64,000 nt of DNA from Halorarius litoreus (GCF_024362405.1 NZ_CP101454.1:2232001-2296000); one strand, 5' to 3'. Positions 1-10,519 are shown, counted from the first letter of the stretch. Notes: generated from the letters alone by a model not told the origin. Translations and numbers: made by a program.

Positions 1-107
1 TCGAACCCGTGCTCGTGACGCTCGGCGGAGGGACCGGCGCCGGTGGCCTCCGCCAGCAGATCAAGCGAGCGATCGGTATCGACCTGATGGAGGAAGACCA
101 ACAATGA
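1..107 (+). CDS. atpF: A-type ATP synthase subunit F, C-terminal end (partial)
   Basis: The reading frame enters from the left edge (first full codon at base 3) and ends at the TGA at 105-107. The last 34 residues include [19 protein letters not shown] and end IDLMEEDQQ, which fits the C-terminal helix of the small F subunit of archaeal A/V-type ATP synthases, part of the central stalk. The stop overlaps the start of the next gene in ATGA, so translation of F and A is probably coupled. The call rests on the tail sequence plus its place directly before atpA; the rest of the gene is outside the window. Confidence 0.85.
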   Translation, partial: EPVLVTLGGGTGAGGLRQQIKRAIGIDLMEEDQQ

Positions 108-1861
108 GTCAAGCGACACAAACCGACGTCGAACAGGACGGCGTCATCGAAAGCGTGAGCGGTCCGGTCGTGACCGCCACGGACCTCGATGCCAAGATGA
201 ACGACGTTGTCTACGTGGGCAACGAAGGGCTGATGGGCGAGGTCATCGAGATCGAAGGCAACATCACTACCATCCAGGTGTACGAGGAGACCTCGGACGT
301 CGCGCCGGGCGAACCGGTCGAGGCGACCGGCGAGCCGCTGACCGTGGACCTCGGGCCCGGGATGCTCGACAGTATCTACGACGGCGTCCAGCGCCCGCTC
401 GACGTCCTCGAACAGCAGATGGGGGCGTTCCTCGACCGTGGCGTCGACGCGCCCGGCATCGACCTGGAGAAGGAGTGGGAGTTCGAGCCGACCGTCGAGG
501 AAGGCGACGAGGTCACGTCAGGTGACGTGGTCGGTGTCGTCGAGGAGACGGTCCAGATCGACCACAAGGTGCTGGTGCCTCCGGGCTACGAGGGCGGCAC
601 GGTCACCTCGGTCGAGGCCGGCGCGTTCACCGTCGAGGAGACGGTCGTCGAACTCGACAACGGTGAGGAGATCTCCATGCACCAGGAGTGGCCGGTCCGC
701 GAGGCCCGTCCCTCCGCGAAGAAGGAGACGCCGACGACGCCGCTGGTGTCGGGTCAGCGCATCCTCGACGGCCTGTTCCCCATCGCGAAGGGTGGGACGG
801 CCGCCATCCCGGGCCCGTTCGGCTCCGGGAAGACGGTCACGCAGCACCAGCTCGCGAAGTGGGCCGACGCGGACATCGTCGTCTACGTCGGCTGTGGCGA
901 GCGCGGCAACGAGATGACGGAAGTGATCGAGGACTTCCCCGAGCTGGAGGACCCCGTCACGGGCAACCCCCTGATGTCGCGGACCTGCCTCATCGCGAAC
1001 ACCTCGAACATGCCCGTCGCCGCCCGCGAGTCCTGTGTGTACACGGGCATCACCATCGCGGAGTTCTACCGTGACATGGGGTACGACGTCGCGCTGATGG
1101 CCGACTCCACCTCCCGATGGGCCGAGGCGATGCGCGAAATCTCCTCCCGACTGGAGGAGATGCCCGGCGAAGAGGGCTACCCCGCCTACCTGGCCGCGCG
1201 CCTCTCGGAGTTCTACGAGCGCGCCGGCAAGTTCCAGAACATCAACGGCACCGAGGGTTCCATCTCGGTCATCGGCGCCGTCTCGCCGCCGGGTGGCGAC
1301 TTCTCGGAGCCGGTGACGCAGAACACCCTGCGTATCGTCAAGACGTTCTGGGCGCTCGACGCGGACCTCGCCGAACGGCGACACTTCCCGTCGATCAACT
1401 GGAACGAGTCCTACTCGCTGTACCAGGACCAGCTCGACCCGTGGTTCAAGGAGAACGTCGAGGAGGACTGGGCCGAGCAGCGCCAGTGGGCCGTCGACGT
1501 GCTCGACGAGGAGCAGGAGCTGCGGGAGATCGTCCAGCTCGTCGGGAAGGACGCCCTGCCCGACGACCAGCAGCTCACGCTCGAGGTCGCCCGTTACCTG
1601 CGCGAGGCGTGGCTCCAGCAGAACGCGTTCCACGACGTGGACACGTACTGTGAGCCGAAGAAGACCTACCGGATGCTCGGCGCCATCAAGACGTTCAACG
1701 ACGAGGCGTTCAAGGCGCTCGAGGCCGGTGTTCCGGTCGAGGAGATTCAGAGCATCGACGCCGCGCCCCGCCTGAACCGGATGGGGACGGCCGAGGACTA
1801 CCACGAGTTCATCGACGAGCTCGAAGCCGAAATCGCGGCGCAGCTCCAGGAGAAGTACTGA
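104..1861 (+). CDS. atpA: A-type ATP synthase catalytic subunit A
   Basis: This 585-residue protein is the catalytic subunit of the membrane ATP synthase. The Walker A loop GPFGSGKT is at residues 237-244, followed by the family motif [11 protein letters not shown] near 261-270. The long non-homologous insert typical of A subunits lies between the N-terminal barrel and the nucleotide-binding domain. The length is normal and there is no intein, which some archaeal atpA genes carry. A GGAGG ribosome-binding sequence lies about 10 bases before the ATG. The start overlaps the atpF stop by 4 bases and the stop is followed 2 bases later by atpB. Confidence 0.98.
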   Translation: MSQATQTDVEQDGVIESVSGPVVTATDLDAKMNDVVYVGNEGLMGEVIEIEGNITTIQVYEETSDVAPGEPVEATGEPLTVDLGPGMLDSIYDGVQRPLDVLEQQMGAFLDRGVDAPGIDLEKEWEFEPTVEEGDEVTSGDVVGVVEETVQIDHKVLVPPGYEGGTVTSVEAGAFTVEETVVELDNGEEISMHQEWPVREARPSAKKETPTTPLVSGQRILDGLFPIAKGGTAAIPGPFGSGKTVTQHQLAKWADADIVVYVGCGERGNEMTEVIEDFPELEDPVTGNPLMSRTCLIANTSNMPVAARESCVYTGITIAEFYRDMGYDVALMADSTSRWAEAMREISSRLEEMPGEEGYPAYLAARLSEFYERAGKFQNINGTEGSISVIGAVSPPGGDFSEPVTQNTLRIVKTFWALDADLAERRHFPSINWNESYSLYQDQLDPWFKENVEEDWAEQRQWAVDVLDEEQELREIVQLVGKDALPDDQQLTLEVARYLREAWLQQNAFHDVDTYCEPKKTYRMLGAIKTFNDEAFKALEAGVPVEEIQSIDAAPRLNRMGTAEDYHEFIDELEAEIAAQLQEKY

Positions 1862-1863
1862 CA

Positions 1864-3285
1864 ATGCAGAAGGAATACAAGACGATTACGGAGATCAGCG
1901 GCCCGCTGGTGTTCGCCGAGGTCGACGAGCCCGTCGGGTACGACGAGATCGTCGAGATCGAGACACCGAGCGGCGAGACGCGACGCGGTCAGGTGCTGGA
2001 GTCCACCTCGAAGTACGTGGCCATCCAGGTGTTCGAGGGCACCTCCGGCATCGACAAGAACTCCTCGGTGCGGTTCCTGGGCGAGACGCTCCAGATGCCG
2101 CTGACCGAGGAGCTGCTCGGTCGCGTGCTCTCGGGGTCCGGCCAGCCCATCGACGGCGGCCCGGACATCGAGCCCGAGGAGGAGCGCCCCATCGTCGGGG
2201 CGGCGATCAACCCCACCGCGCGCGAGTACCCCGAGGAGTTCATCCAGACGGGTGTCTCGTCCATCGACGGCATGAACACGCTGGTGCGCGGCCAGAAGCT
2301 TCCCATCTTCTCCGGCTCGGGGCTGCCGCACAACGACCTCGCACTCCAGATCGCCCGGCAGGCGACCGTACCTGAAGAGGACCAGGAGGGCGAGGGCTCC
2401 GAGTTCGCCGTCATCTTCGGCGCGATGGGTATCACGCAGGAAGAGGCGAACGAGTTCATGGACGACTTCGAGCGCACCGGTGCGCTCGAACGGTCGGTCG
2501 TCTTCATGAACCTCGCGGACGACCCCGCCGTCGAGCGGACGATCACGCCGCGGCTCGCCCTCACCACTGCGGAGTACCTCGCGTTCGACCAGGACTACCA
2601 CGTGCTAGTCATCCTGACGGACATGACGAACTACTGTGAGGCGCTGCGCGAGATCGGCGCGGCCCGTGAGGAGGTGCCCGGTCGGCGTGGCTACCCCGGC
2701 TACATGTACACCGACCTCGCGACGCTGTACGAGCGCGCCGGCCGTCTCGAAGGTCGTGACGGCTCCGTCACGCAGATTCCCATCCTCACGATGCCGGGTG
2801 ACGACGACACGCACCCGATTCCGGACCTGACCGGCTACATCACGGAGGGGCAGATCTACATCGACCGCGACCTCAACAGCCAGGGCATCCAGCCCCCGGT
2901 GAACGTCCTGCCGAGCCTGTCGCGGCTGATGGACGACGGGATCGGTGAGGGCCTCACCCGCGAGGACCACGCCGACGTCTCCGACCAGATGTACGCCGCG
3001 TACGCAGAGGGTGAAGACCTGCGCGACCTCGTGAACATCGTCGGTCGCGAGGCGCTGTCGGAGCGTGACAACCGCTTCCTCGACTTCGCGGACCGCTTCG
3101 AGGAGGAGTTCGTCGACCAGGGGTTCGACCGGAACCGCGACATCGACGAGACGCTCGACATCGGCTGGGACCTGCTCTCGATGTTCCCGAAGGCGGAGCT
3201 CAACCGCATCGACGAGGAACTCATCGAGAAGTACTACCAGGCCGAAGAAGCAGACGAAGAAGCGGAAGAAGTTACGGCAGACTGA
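1864..3285 (+). CDS. atpB: A-type ATP synthase regulatory subunit B
   Basis: This 473-residue protein is the non-catalytic B subunit that alternates with A in the hexameric head. As is usual for B, the nucleotide-binding loop is degenerate ([14 protein letters not shown] near residue 150) and lacks a P-loop lysine. The C-terminal tail is strongly acidic ([13 protein letters not shown]). It starts 2 bases after atpA, clearly in the same transcript. A T-rich stretch near 3312-3318 after the stop may be a terminator, so atpD further down may need its own promoter. Confidence 0.98.
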   Translation: MQKEYKTITEISGPLVFAEVDEPVGYDEIVEIETPSGETRRGQVLESTSKYVAIQVFEGTSGIDKNSSVRFLGETLQMPLTEELLGRVLSGSGQPIDGGPDIEPEEERPIVGAAINPTAREYPEEFIQTGVSSIDGMNTLVRGQKLPIFSGSGLPHNDLALQIARQATVPEEDQEGEGSEFAVIFGAMGITQEEANEFMDDFERTGALERSVVFMNLADDPAVERTITPRLALTTAEYLAFDQDYHVLVILTDMTNYCEALREIGAAREEVPGRRGYPGYMYTDLATLYERAGRLEGRDGSVTQIPILTMPGDDDTHPIPDLTGYITEGQIYIDRDLNSQGIQPPVNVLPSLSRLMDDGIGEGLTREDHADVSDQMYAAYAEGEDLRDLVNIVGREALSERDNRFLDFADRFEEEFVDQGFDRNRDIDETLDIGWDLLSMFPKAELNRIDEELIEKYYQAEEADEEAEEVTAD

Positions 3286-3405
3286 GCCGCGACCCGGCAG
3301 ACTGCGGCGTCTTTTATTCGTCGTCTCACCAGCAGATTCATCACCGGCGTCTGCCTGTATCCTCACCAGTATGGTGTCGACGGTCACGGCCAGGGGGGCG
3401 GAGCG

Positions 3406-4833
3406 ATGAGCGACGACCAGCAACGTGAGCGGCTCTCCGGCCCGGACAACGCCTGGTTCCGGCTCGGCGAGCGGACGAACCAGATGGTCATCACCGGCGT
3501 GCTCGTGTTCGACGAGCCCATCGAGTACGAGGTACTGAAAGAGAAGTTCCGGAACAACCTGCTGCCGTTCAAGCGGTTCCGGCAGCGAATCGTCCACGAC
3601 GCGCTCGGCCGACCGAAGTGGGAGCTCGACCCCGAGTTCGACCTCGAGTCACATCTCCACCACGTCGCGCTGTCCGAACCGCAGGACAAACAGACGTTCG
3701 AGGAGTTCGTCGCGGGGCAGATGGCGACTCAGCTCCACCCGGATATGCCGCTGTGGCAGGCGTATCTGGTGGAGGGTGCGGGCGACGGCAACGCGCTCGT
3801 GATGCGCATCCACCACAGTCTCGGTGACGGGTTCGCGATGATCTACCTGGCGCTCGGGCTCGCTGACGACCCCAGCGAGATCGACCTGCCCATCGGGAGC
3901 ATTCCCGACCCGCCGGACGTGGGTGACTCCGAGGGAGACGCGGCGGCTACCGAGAGCGCGCCACAGCTGGCGACGGCCGACGGCGGATCGACGGCGTCGC
4001 CCAGTCTCGCCGACCGCATCGACGGCGTCGTCGAGGGTGCGCGGTCGGTCGCGGCGGGAGCGAAGGGCGCGAAACGGGCGGCGTCGATGGCGGCGAAGGC
4101 GCCGAAGAACACGTACGACCTGCTGACGTTCCCCGACGAACCCGACACGTCGCTCGTCGGTGACCTCGGCGTTCCCAAACGGGTCGCGTGGACCGACCCC
4201 ATCGACCTCGACCTCGTTCGGGCCGTCGGCGAGGCGTACGACGCCACGATCAACGACGTGCTGATGACGGTCACCGCGGGCGGGTTCCGCCGGTATCTCG
4301 ACGACATCGGGGAGCTCGACCGCGCCGACGACCTCCGGGTGGCGGTGCCGGTGAACCTCAAACCGCTCGACCAGCGGACCGAGGACCTCGGCAACTACTT
4401 CGGACTGGTCTACCTCCAGCTCCCGGTCGGTGTCGACACCCACGAGGCGCGACTCCACACGGTCAAATCACGGATGGACGAGCTGAAAGGGAGTCCCGAG
4501 CCGTTCCTCGTCTTCGCGCTGCTGTACGTCGGGGGGAACCTCCCCGAGCCGATCCAGAACGTCATCGCCAAGCGGCTCCGCAACAAGGCGACGGCGGTGG
4601 TCACCAACGTCCCGGGACCGACCACGTCCTTCACCTTCGGTGGCAAGGAAGTCAGCGACATCTTCTTCTGGGTGCCTCAGTCGCAGGGTATCGGCCTCGG
4701 CCTGAGCATTCTGAGCTACAACGGGAGTGTCCGCATCGGTATCGCGTCGGACGCCAAGCTCGTCTCGGAACCCCAGCGGCTGGTCGACGCGCTCCACGCG
4801 GGGGTCGACGCGTTGGCCGACGAGCTCGACTGA
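3406..4833 (+). CDS. Wax ester synthase/diacylglycerol acyltransferase (WS/DGAT) family protein
   Basis: The 475-residue protein has the active-site motif HHSLGDG at residues 136-142, the HHxxxDG signature of WS/DGAT acyl-CoA:alcohol acyltransferases. Its C-terminal half carries other family features, such as NDVLMTVTAGGFRRYL and the VTNVPGP segment. Bacterial homologues esterify acyl-CoA to fatty alcohols or diacylglycerol. The acceptor in a haloarchaeon, whose membrane lipids are isoprenoid ethers, is unknown. An Ala/Lys-rich linker near 190-235 splits the two lobes. The gene sits between atpB and atpD, 120 bases after atpB, and looks like an insertion in the operon. Family assignment is firm, substrate is not. 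Confidence 0.85.
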   Translation: MSDDQQRERLSGPDNAWFRLGERTNQMVITGVLVFDEPIEYEVLKEKFRNNLLPFKRFRQRIVHDALGRPKWELDPEFDLESHLHHVALSEPQDKQTFEEFVAGQMATQLHPDMPLWQAYLVEGAGDGNALVMRIHHSLGDGFAMIYLALGLADDPSEIDLPIGSIPDPPDVGDSEGDAAATESAPQLATADGGSTASPSLADRIDGVVEGARSVAAGAKGAKRAASMAAKAPKNTYDLLTFPDEPDTSLVGDLGVPKRVAWTDPIDLDLVRAVGEAYDATINDVLMTVTAGGFRRYLDDIGELDRADDLRVAVPVNLKPLDQRTEDLGNYFGLVYLQLPVGVDTHEARLHTVKSRMDELKGSPEPFLVFALLYVGGNLPEPIQNVIAKRLRNKATAVVTNVPGPTTSFTFGGKEVSDIFFWVPQSQGIGLGLSILSYNGSVRIGIASDAKLVSEPQRLVDALHAGVDALADELD

Positions 4834-4890
4834 CCGTCGAGTCCCGAACCAAGCACGGGGTTCATATCGGTGGCCCGTGTGCGATAGCCC

Positions 4891-5529
4891 ATGAGCGACG
4901 AGTCCCTGGTCCGTTCCGGACTGGGGGATGCCCGCAGCGTGCTCGTGCTCGCTGACGGGCTCTCGCCGGCACGCGATGCCGCCTGCGGGGCACTGCTCGC
5001 CCGCGCTGCTCCCGACCAGCTCAACGTCATGGCCGTCACCTACAACCGGGGGGCCGGAGCGTGGATCGACCACACCGAATCGGCGCTCGGCGGGGCGCCT
5101 CGGAGCATCCGCCTCGTCGACACCGGCGGCGGAAGCGAGGCGGACCCCGCGGTGGGCGTCGAGGCCCCCGACGACCTGACTGGGCTCGAAATCGCCATCG
5201 CCGACCCGTTGCCGTACGACGACGGGACGACCGTCTTCTGTTTCGACTCGCTGACCGCGCTGTTGCAGTACGTCGACACCGACCGGGCGTACCGCTTTCT
5301 CCACGCGCTCGTCGAGCGACTCTGGAGCGCCGACGTGTACGCCCACGTCCACATGGCCCCCGGCGCCCACGACCCACAGACCGTCGTGACGTTCGCGGCA
5401 CTGTTCGACGCCGTCGTCGCGACCGACTCCGATGCGTTGCCCTCGGGCGTCGACGCGACCGTCGTGGCCGACGGCGAGGAGCTCGTGGTCTCGTGGCGGC
5501 CACGCTTCGAGCCGGAAGGAAACGCCTAA
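4891..5529 (+). CDS. Haloarchaeal RecA/KaiC-like protein of unknown function (DUF7504-like)
   Basis: The 212-residue soluble protein has an alternating strand/helix pattern: SVLVLADGLSPARDAACGAL near the N-terminus, TVFCFDSLTALLQYVD near residues 112-127, and HVHMAPGAHD in the second half. This resembles the core of a KaiC/RecA-type ATPase, with a Walker B-like FDSLTAL. The N-terminal loop has no GxxxxGKT, so ATP binding is doubtful. I recall similar genes beside haloarchaeal atp clusters, but the family name given is from memory. It lies 57 bases after the acyltransferase and 27 bases before atpD. No function can be assigned. Confidence 0.5.
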   Translation: MSDESLVRSGLGDARSVLVLADGLSPARDAACGALLARAAPDQLNVMAVTYNRGAGAWIDHTESALGGAPRSIRLVDTGGGSEADPAVGVEAPDDLTGLEIAIADPLPYDDGTTVFCFDSLTALLQYVDTDRAYRFLHALVERLWSADVYAHVHMAPGAHDPQTVVTFAALFDAVVATDSDALPSGVDATVVADGEELVVSWRPRFEPEGNA

Positions 5530-5556
5530 CACCCTTCGGAGGGAAGGATTCGGCAA

Positions 5557-6246
5557 ATGGCCAAGGACGTCAAACCCACACGGAAGAACTTGATGGCGAT
5601 CGAGGAGCGCATCGAGCTCTCCGAGCGGGGCCACGACACGCTCGAGAAGAAGCGTGACGGCCTCATCATGGAGTTCATGGACATCCTCGACCAGGCACAG
5701 GACGTCCGTGCGAACATGGACGACCGCTACCAGCGCGCCCAGCGCGCCATCAATATGGCCCGGGCGATGGAGGGTGACGTGGCGGTCCGCGGTGCGGCCT
5801 CGGCGCTCAAAGAACACCCCGAGATCACGACCGAGTCGCGCAACATCATGGGCGTCGTCGTCCCACAGATCGAGTCCTCGAAGGTGAAGAAGAACCTCGA
5901 CGAGCGTGGCTACGGCGTGATGGGCACCTCCGCGCGCATCGACGAGGCCGCCGACGCCTACGAGGAACTGCTCGAGACCATCATCCTCGCCGCCGAGGTC
6001 GAGACGGCGATGAAGAAGATGCTCGAGGAGATCGAGACCACCAAACGGCGTGTCAACGCACTCGAGTTCAAGCTCCTGCCGGACCTCTACGACAACCAGG
6101 AGTACATCGAGCAGAAGCTCGAAGAGCAGGAGCGCGAGGAGATCTTCCGCCTGAAGAAGATCAAGGCCAAGAAGGAAGAAGAGGAGAAGGAGGCGGCGAA
6201 GAAGGAGAGCGAGCCGGTCGAGGAGCCGCTGACGGCGGACGACTGA
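5557..6246 (+). CDS. atpD: A-type ATP synthase central-stalk subunit D
   Basis: This 229-residue, highly helical protein is subunit D of the rotor stalk. The N-terminal [20 protein letters not shown] is characteristic, and long coiled-coil helices cover residues about 1-75 and 130-210. The C-terminal tail is Lys/Glu-rich and then acidic. A GGAGGGAAGG ribosome-binding sequence precedes the ATG. In haloarchaea atpD normally closes the atp operon after atpA and atpB; here about 2.3 kb with two other genes separates B from D. Confidence 0.97.
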   Translation: MAKDVKPTRKNLMAIEERIELSERGHDTLEKKRDGLIMEFMDILDQAQDVRANMDDRYQRAQRAINMARAMEGDVAVRGAASALKEHPEITTESRNIMGVVVPQIESSKVKKNLDERGYGVMGTSARIDEAADAYEELLETIILAAEVETAMKKMLEEIETTKRRVNALEFKLLPDLYDNQEYIEQKLEEQEREEIFRLKKIKAKKEEEEKEAAKKESEPVEEPLTADD

Positions 6247-6341
6247 GCCGTACGTTTCACTTCGTTGCAGTGGGTAAGCCGAACCATCGAGTTCGGTGGC
6301 TCCGTATAACAATACCGTCCGGGCCGGTGACTCCGGACGGA

Positions 6342-6674
6342 ATGAACGAGTTCACACTCGAGCAAGAGACGCGACGTACCGAGATCGCCGACTACCTCCA
6401 CCAACTGGCCGACGGCCTCGAGAGCGGTGACAAGGTGACGCTCATCGTGGGCGACCAGAGCGTGACCATCGACCCGCCCGAACACGTGTTCTTCAAGATC
6501 GAGACCGACACCGACAGTTCGTGGCTCGGCGGCGAGAACGGCCAGTCGATCGAGTTCGAACTGGGCTGGGAGGCGGCCGACGTCGACACCGACGAGGAAC
6601 TGCTCATCGTCCAGCAACCGAACGAGGAGTCCACCGCCACGACGCAACAGGAGGAGGAGTACCCCCAACACTGA
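6342..6674 (+). CDS. amphi-Trp domain-containing protein
   Basis: The 110-residue acidic protein starts at MNEFTLEQETRRTEIADYL. The in-frame ATG 72 bases upstream is not favoured, because homologous small proteins begin here and a CCGTATAACAATA element lies about 40 bases before it. A helical segment with DYLHQLADGLESG is followed by strands ending in an E/D-rich tail. This matches the small amphi-Trp domain family common in haloarchaea, whose role is unknown. It follows atpD by 95 bases on the same strand. Confidence 0.7.
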   Translation: MNEFTLEQETRRTEIADYLHQLADGLESGDKVTLIVGDQSVTIDPPEHVFFKIETDTDSSWLGGENGQSIEFELGWEAADVDTDEELLIVQQPNEESTATTQQEEEYPQH

Positions 6675-6785
6675 CCGTCACCGGGACGCCCCCCGAGGAC
6701 CGCTATTTTTCGAGTGCAGCGAGTGGTGGTCACCAGTCGGTAGTCGCCTCGCCACTCTCTTGTTCCCCACCCGAGAGAAGCACGT

Positions 6786-8036
6786 ATGGTCGCACTCGCC
6801 TCGTCGTTCACCCTCGGACTCCTCGTCATCGCCGTCCTGCTCGTGTTCTCCGCGTTCTTCTCGGGCAGTGAGATCGCCATCTTCTCGCTCGACCCGCATC
6901 GAGCGGACGCGATGTCGACCGACGACGGGCCCGGACGGACGCTCGCCCGACTCCGCGAGGACCCGCATCGCCTCCTCGTCACCATCCTCGTCGGCAACAA
7001 CTTCGTCAACATCGCCATCGCCAGCGTCGGCACCGTCCTGCTCGTCCGCGAACTCCCGGAGGGTATCGCCATCACGGTCTCGACGCTCGTCATCAGTACG
7101 GTCGTCCTCCTCTTCGGCGAGATCGTCCCGAAGTCCTACGGGGTGGCGAACCCCGAGCGTACCGCCCGGTCGGTGGCCCGACCCCTGCGGCTCGTCCAGT
7201 TCCTGCTCGCGCCGGTCGTCACGCTGTTCGACACGCTCAACGAGGGCATCCGGCGGCTCATCGGCGGTGCGCGCGACATCGAGAAGCCGTACGTCAGTCG
7301 CGAGGAACTGGCGGCGCTGGTCGAGACCGCAGAGCAGAGCGGTGCCATCGACGCCGACGAGGGGACGCTCATCGAGCGCGTCCTTCGGTTCAGCGACGTG
7401 CCCGTCAGACAGGCGATGGTCCCCCGAGCAGACATCGTGGCGGTCGACGAGGGGACGACCGTTCGGGAGGCCATCGACACCTGTGCAGCCGACCGGCTCA
7501 CCCGCCTCCCCGTCCTTCGCGACGGCGAGGAGGTGATCGGCTACGTCGACCTGCGTGACCTCGCGGACGCCGACCCGGACGAGCCCGTCGACGAGTTCCT
7601 CTTGCCCGTGGTCCACGTCTTCGAGGGCCGGGAGATCGACGACGTGCTCGAAGAGCTCCAGCGCGAACAGCTGGAGGTCGCCATCGTCTTCGACCAGTTC
7701 GGTGCCGTCGAGGGGCTCGTCACCGCCGAGGACATCGTCGAGGAACTCGTCGGCGAGGTGTTCGACGTGGGCGAGACGCGTGACGTGGTCCGGGTCGGCC
7801 CCGGCAAGTTGAGCAGCCGCGGCCGGGTCTCGGTCACACAGATAAACGAGTTGCTGGAGACCGACCTGCCGGCGGTCGAGAGCGGGACGCTCGCCGCCCT
7901 TCTCGCGGAGGAGTTCGGTCGGGTCCCCGACGTGGGCGAGAGCGTGGTCGTCGACGGCGTTCGACTCACCGTGCGGACGGTGGCACAGAACCGCGTCCTG
8001 CGGGTGTTCGTGGAGCGGCTCGAAGAAAACGCGTAG
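6786..8036 (+). CDS. CNNM/CorC (HlyC) family membrane transporter with CBS pair
   Basis: The 416-residue protein has an N-terminal DUF21 membrane domain (residues about 1-170) with helices such as LVIAVLLVFSAFFSGSEIAIF and the family motif GEIVPKSYGVANPE. Two CBS domains follow (about 195-320), containing VPVRQAMVPRADIVAVDE and the FDQFGAVEGLVTAEDIVEE signature. A CorC-type C-terminal domain ends the protein (about 330-416). The family is linked to Mg2+/Co2+ efflux or regulation in the cytoplasmic membrane. A TATA-like CTATTTTTC lies upstream. Ion specificity cannot be read from the sequence. Confidence 0.93.
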   Translation: MVALASSFTLGLLVIAVLLVFSAFFSGSEIAIFSLDPHRADAMSTDDGPGRTLARLREDPHRLLVTILVGNNFVNIAIASVGTVLLVRELPEGIAITVSTLVISTVVLLFGEIVPKSYGVANPERTARSVARPLRLVQFLLAPVVTLFDTLNEGIRRLIGGARDIEKPYVSREELAALVETAEQSGAIDADEGTLIERVLRFSDVPVRQAMVPRADIVAVDEGTTVREAIDTCAADRLTRLPVLRDGEEVIGYVDLRDLADADPDEPVDEFLLPVVHVFEGREIDDVLEELQREQLEVAIVFDQFGAVEGLVTAEDIVEELVGEVFDVGETRDVVRVGPGKLSSRGRVSVTQINELLETDLPAVESGTLAALLAEEFGRVPDVGESVVVDGVRLTVRTVAQNRVLRVFVERLEENA

Positions 8037-8090
8037 TCAGAGAGCGGTTCGGGGTCGGTCGGTGGGTGTGGGTGTGGCCTACAGGGGCGC

Positions 8091-9782
8091 TTACATCGCG
8101 CCGCCCATGCCGCCCATACCGCCCATGCCGCCCATACCGCCGCCCATGCCACCGCCGGGGCCGCCCGGCGGCATCTCGTCGTCGTCGTCGTCGCCGGTCT
8201 TCCCGCCGACGAGGTCACCAGCGGCGATGACGTCGTCGATGCGGAGGATCATCACGGCGGCCTCCGTCGCAGACTCGACGGCCTGGGTCTTCACGCGGAG
8301 CGGCTCGACGACGCCGTCCTTCTGCATGTCGACGACCTCGCCGGTGTAGGCGTCGAGACCGGCGGTGGTGTCGCCACCGTCGTGCTTGCTGCGGAGGTCG
8401 ACCAGCGAGTCGATGGGGTCGAGCCCGGCGTTCTCGGCGAGGGTGCGCGGGATGACGTCGATGGCGTCCGCGAAGGCCTCGACGGCCAGCTGCTCGCGGC
8501 CCCCGACGGAGTCGGCGTAGTCACGCAGGCCGAGCGCGAGCTCGGTCTCGGGGGCGCCGCCGCCCGGCAGCACCTTCCCGTCCTGGAGCGTCGTGCGGAC
8601 GACGCCGAGCGAGTCCTCGATGGCGCGCTCGACCTCGTCGACGACGTGCTCGGTGCCGCCGCGGAGGATGAGCGTCACGCTCTTGGCCTCCTCGACGTCC
8701 TCGACGAAGATCTTCGTGTCGCCGCCGATCTCCTTCTCGCCGACGTAGCCGGCGAAGCCGAGGTCCTCCTCGGTGATGTCGTCGACGTTCGAGACGACGC
8801 GGGCGCCCGTTGAGCGGGCCAGCGCCTTGATGTCGGACTTCTTCGCGCGGCGCACAGCGAGAATCCCCTCCTGTGCGAGGTAGTGCTGGGCCATGTCGTC
8901 GATGCCCTTCTGGCAGAAGACGACGTTCGCGCCGACGGCCTTGAGCTGGTCGACCATCTCGCGGAGCTGCTTCTCCTCCTGCTCGAGGAACTGCTCGAGC
9001 TGGCTCGGGTCGGTGACGTTGACCTCGGCGTCGATCTCGGTCTCCTTGACCTCGAGGGCCGTGTCGAGCAGCGCGATGTTCGCGTCCTCGACGAAGTACG
9101 GCATGTTGTCGTGGACGCGCTCCTTGCCCACGATGACGCCCTCGACGAGCTCCGAGTCGGCGACGGAGCCACCGACGACCGTCTGAACGTTGATGTTGTC
9201 CGTGTCGATGCCGTCGTCGTCGGCGACAGCCTGGACGGCGTCGACGACGAGCTTCGCGAGCGTGTCCTTCGCGTTCTCCGCGCCCTTGCCGGTCATCGCG
9301 GTGCCGGCGATCTGCTCGAGCGTCTCGGCGTCGTCGGCCGAGACGTCGATGGCCATGTCCTCGAGGATCTCCTTCGCCTTCGCGGCGGCCTGGCGGTACC
9401 CCTGCGCCAGAATCGTCGCGTGGATGTCCTGTTCGAGGAGGTCCTCGGCTTTCGCGAGGAGCTCACCGGCGATGACGACGCTGGTGGTCGTCCCGTCGCC
9501 GACCTCGTCCTCCTGGGTCTCCGCGACCTCGACGATCATGTTGGCCGCGGGGTGCTCGATGTCCATCTCCTTCAGGATGGTGACGCCGTCGTTCGTGACG
9601 ACGACGTTGCCCGTCGAGTCGACGAGCATCTTGTCCATCCCCTTCGGACCGAGTGTCGTGCGAACGGACTCTGCAACCGCTTTGCCGGCCGTGATGTTCA
9701 TCGACTGGGCGTCACGCCCGGAGGTGCGCTGGCTGTCCTCCGAAAGTACGATGAGGGGCTGGTTACCCATTTGCTGAGCCAT
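8091..9782 (-). CDS. Thermosome subunit (group II chaperonin)
   Basis: The 563-residue protein is an archaeal CCT-type chaperonin that folds proteins in an ATP-driven double ring. The ATP-site motifs [13 protein letters not shown] (61-73) and GDGTTT (95-100) are present, as is [16 protein letters not shown] in the C-terminal part. The tail is a run of GGM repeats, typical of haloarchaeal subunits. Haloarchaea encode several paralogues and I cannot say which one this is. The gene is convergent with the CorC gene and shares the strand with the KH gene upstream. A start at the second Met (MGNQPL) is also possible. Confidence 0.96.
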   Translation of the reverse strand: MAQQMGNQPLIVLSEDSQRTSGRDAQSMNITAGKAVAESVRTTLGPKGMDKMLVDSTGNVVVTNDGVTILKEMDIEHPAANMIVEVAETQEDEVGDGTTTSVVIAGELLAKAEDLLEQDIHATILAQGYRQAAAKAKEILEDMAIDVSADDAETLEQIAGTAMTGKGAENAKDTLAKLVVDAVQAVADDDGIDTDNINVQTVVGGSVADSELVEGVIVGKERVHDNMPYFVEDANIALLDTALEVKETEIDAEVNVTDPSQLEQFLEQEEKQLREMVDQLKAVGANVVFCQKGIDDMAQHYLAQEGILAVRRAKKSDIKALARSTGARVVSNVDDITEEDLGFAGYVGEKEIGGDTKIFVEDVEEAKSVTLILRGGTEHVVDEVERAIEDSLGVVRTTLQDGKVLPGGGAPETELALGLRDYADSVGGREQLAVEAFADAIDVIPRTLAENAGLDPIDSLVDLRSKHDGGDTTAGLDAYTGEVVDMQKDGVVEPLRVKTQAVESATEAAVMILRIDDVIAAGDLVGGKTGDDDDDEMPPGGPGGGMGGGMGGMGGMGGMGGAM

Positions 9783-9809
9783 AGTCAGCCGAAAGATTGT
9801 CCGTAGTTC

Positions 9810-9819
9810 TATATAAAAG
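9810..9819 (-). promoter_or_regulatory. TATA box of the thermosome gene
   Basis: On the minus strand the sequence CTTTTATATA lies 28-37 bases before the thermosome ATG. This spacing gives a leaderless or very short-leader transcript. It is the strongest TATA element in this part of the window, as expected for a highly expressed, heat-inducible chaperonin gene. The CGAAATGATT just upstream could be the TFB recognition element. Confidence 0.75.
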
Positions 9820-9901
9820 CTGTGGAATCATTTCGATGATCGCGGGACTGCGGGCTCTCGATTCCCGTGCGACGGCGTGACAAATGTGGGTTTATATGTA
9901 T

Positions 9902-10519
9902 TTACGGTTCGTCGAACTCCGTCTCGATCTCGAAGTCCACGTCGGCGTCGTCGGGGGTAGCCGCGCCCTCCTCACCGGGGAACCGGTGGTAGCCCATGTC
10001 CTTCGCCTGCATCTCGTTGTGCTTGCGCTCGAGGAACGAGTAGACGGCACCGTGTGGGGCGCCGTCCAGAAGCATCTCGATAGCCGACCGAACCACGTCG
10101 ACCTCCTGCGGGTCGCCGATGATGCCGGCGGTCTTCCCGTAGATGACGACCGTGGCGCCCGACAGCTCCTCCATCAGCTGGCGGGTGCGGCCGTTCTCGC
10201 CGATGAGCCGGCCCTTCTGCCGCTGGAGGTCCTTCTGGTTGCGCGTCGCGGCGTCGAGGTCGACGATGTCGAGCATCCGCATGTCGTCGTCGAGCAGCGT
10301 GAGCGCGTCGTCGGGCTTGAACCCCCGTCCGATGGCCTTCACCACGTCCGGTCCCTTGAGGCCCGTGATGGGGTCGCCCACGGACTCGATCTCGACCGAC
10401 CCGGTCTCCGAGTCGATGTTGAGCCGCACCTCCGCCCGGTCTTCGATCTCGCGCATCGTGGCGCCACCCTCCCCGATGAGCGCACCGATGCGGTCCTGCG
10501 GAATCGTCACGTGTTGCAT
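9902..10519 (-). CDS. Two-KH-domain RNA-binding protein, Dim2/PNO1 type
   Basis: The protein starts at MQHVTIPQDRIGALIGEGG (205 residues). The first KH domain has the GxxG loop in IGALIGEGGATMREIE. The second is in QKGRLIGENGRTRQLMEELS near residues 105-125. This two-KH layout is that of archaeal Dim2/PNO1 (Krr1-like), a small-subunit ribosome assembly factor that can stimulate aIF2 binding to rRNA. A long upstream in-frame extension is rejected because the conserved sequence begins at this ATG, just after a TTAAATTT promoter element. Its frequent partners rio1 and aIF1A lie about 5.5 kb away here. Confidence 0.85.
   Translation of the reverse strand: MQHVTIPQDRIGALIGEGGATMREIEDRAEVRLNIDSETGSVEIESVGDPITGLKGPDVVKAIGRGFKPDDALTLLDDDMRMLDIVDLDAATRNQKDLQRQKGRLIGENGRTRQLMEELSGATVVIYGKTAGIIGDPQEVDVVRSAIEMLLDGAPHGAVYSFLERKHNEMQAKDMGYHRFPGEEGAATPDDADVDFEIETEFDEP

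Noticed and set aside
104..1861. Intein in the ATP synthase A subunit
   Set aside because: The sequence runs without a break through the P-loop region at normal length.
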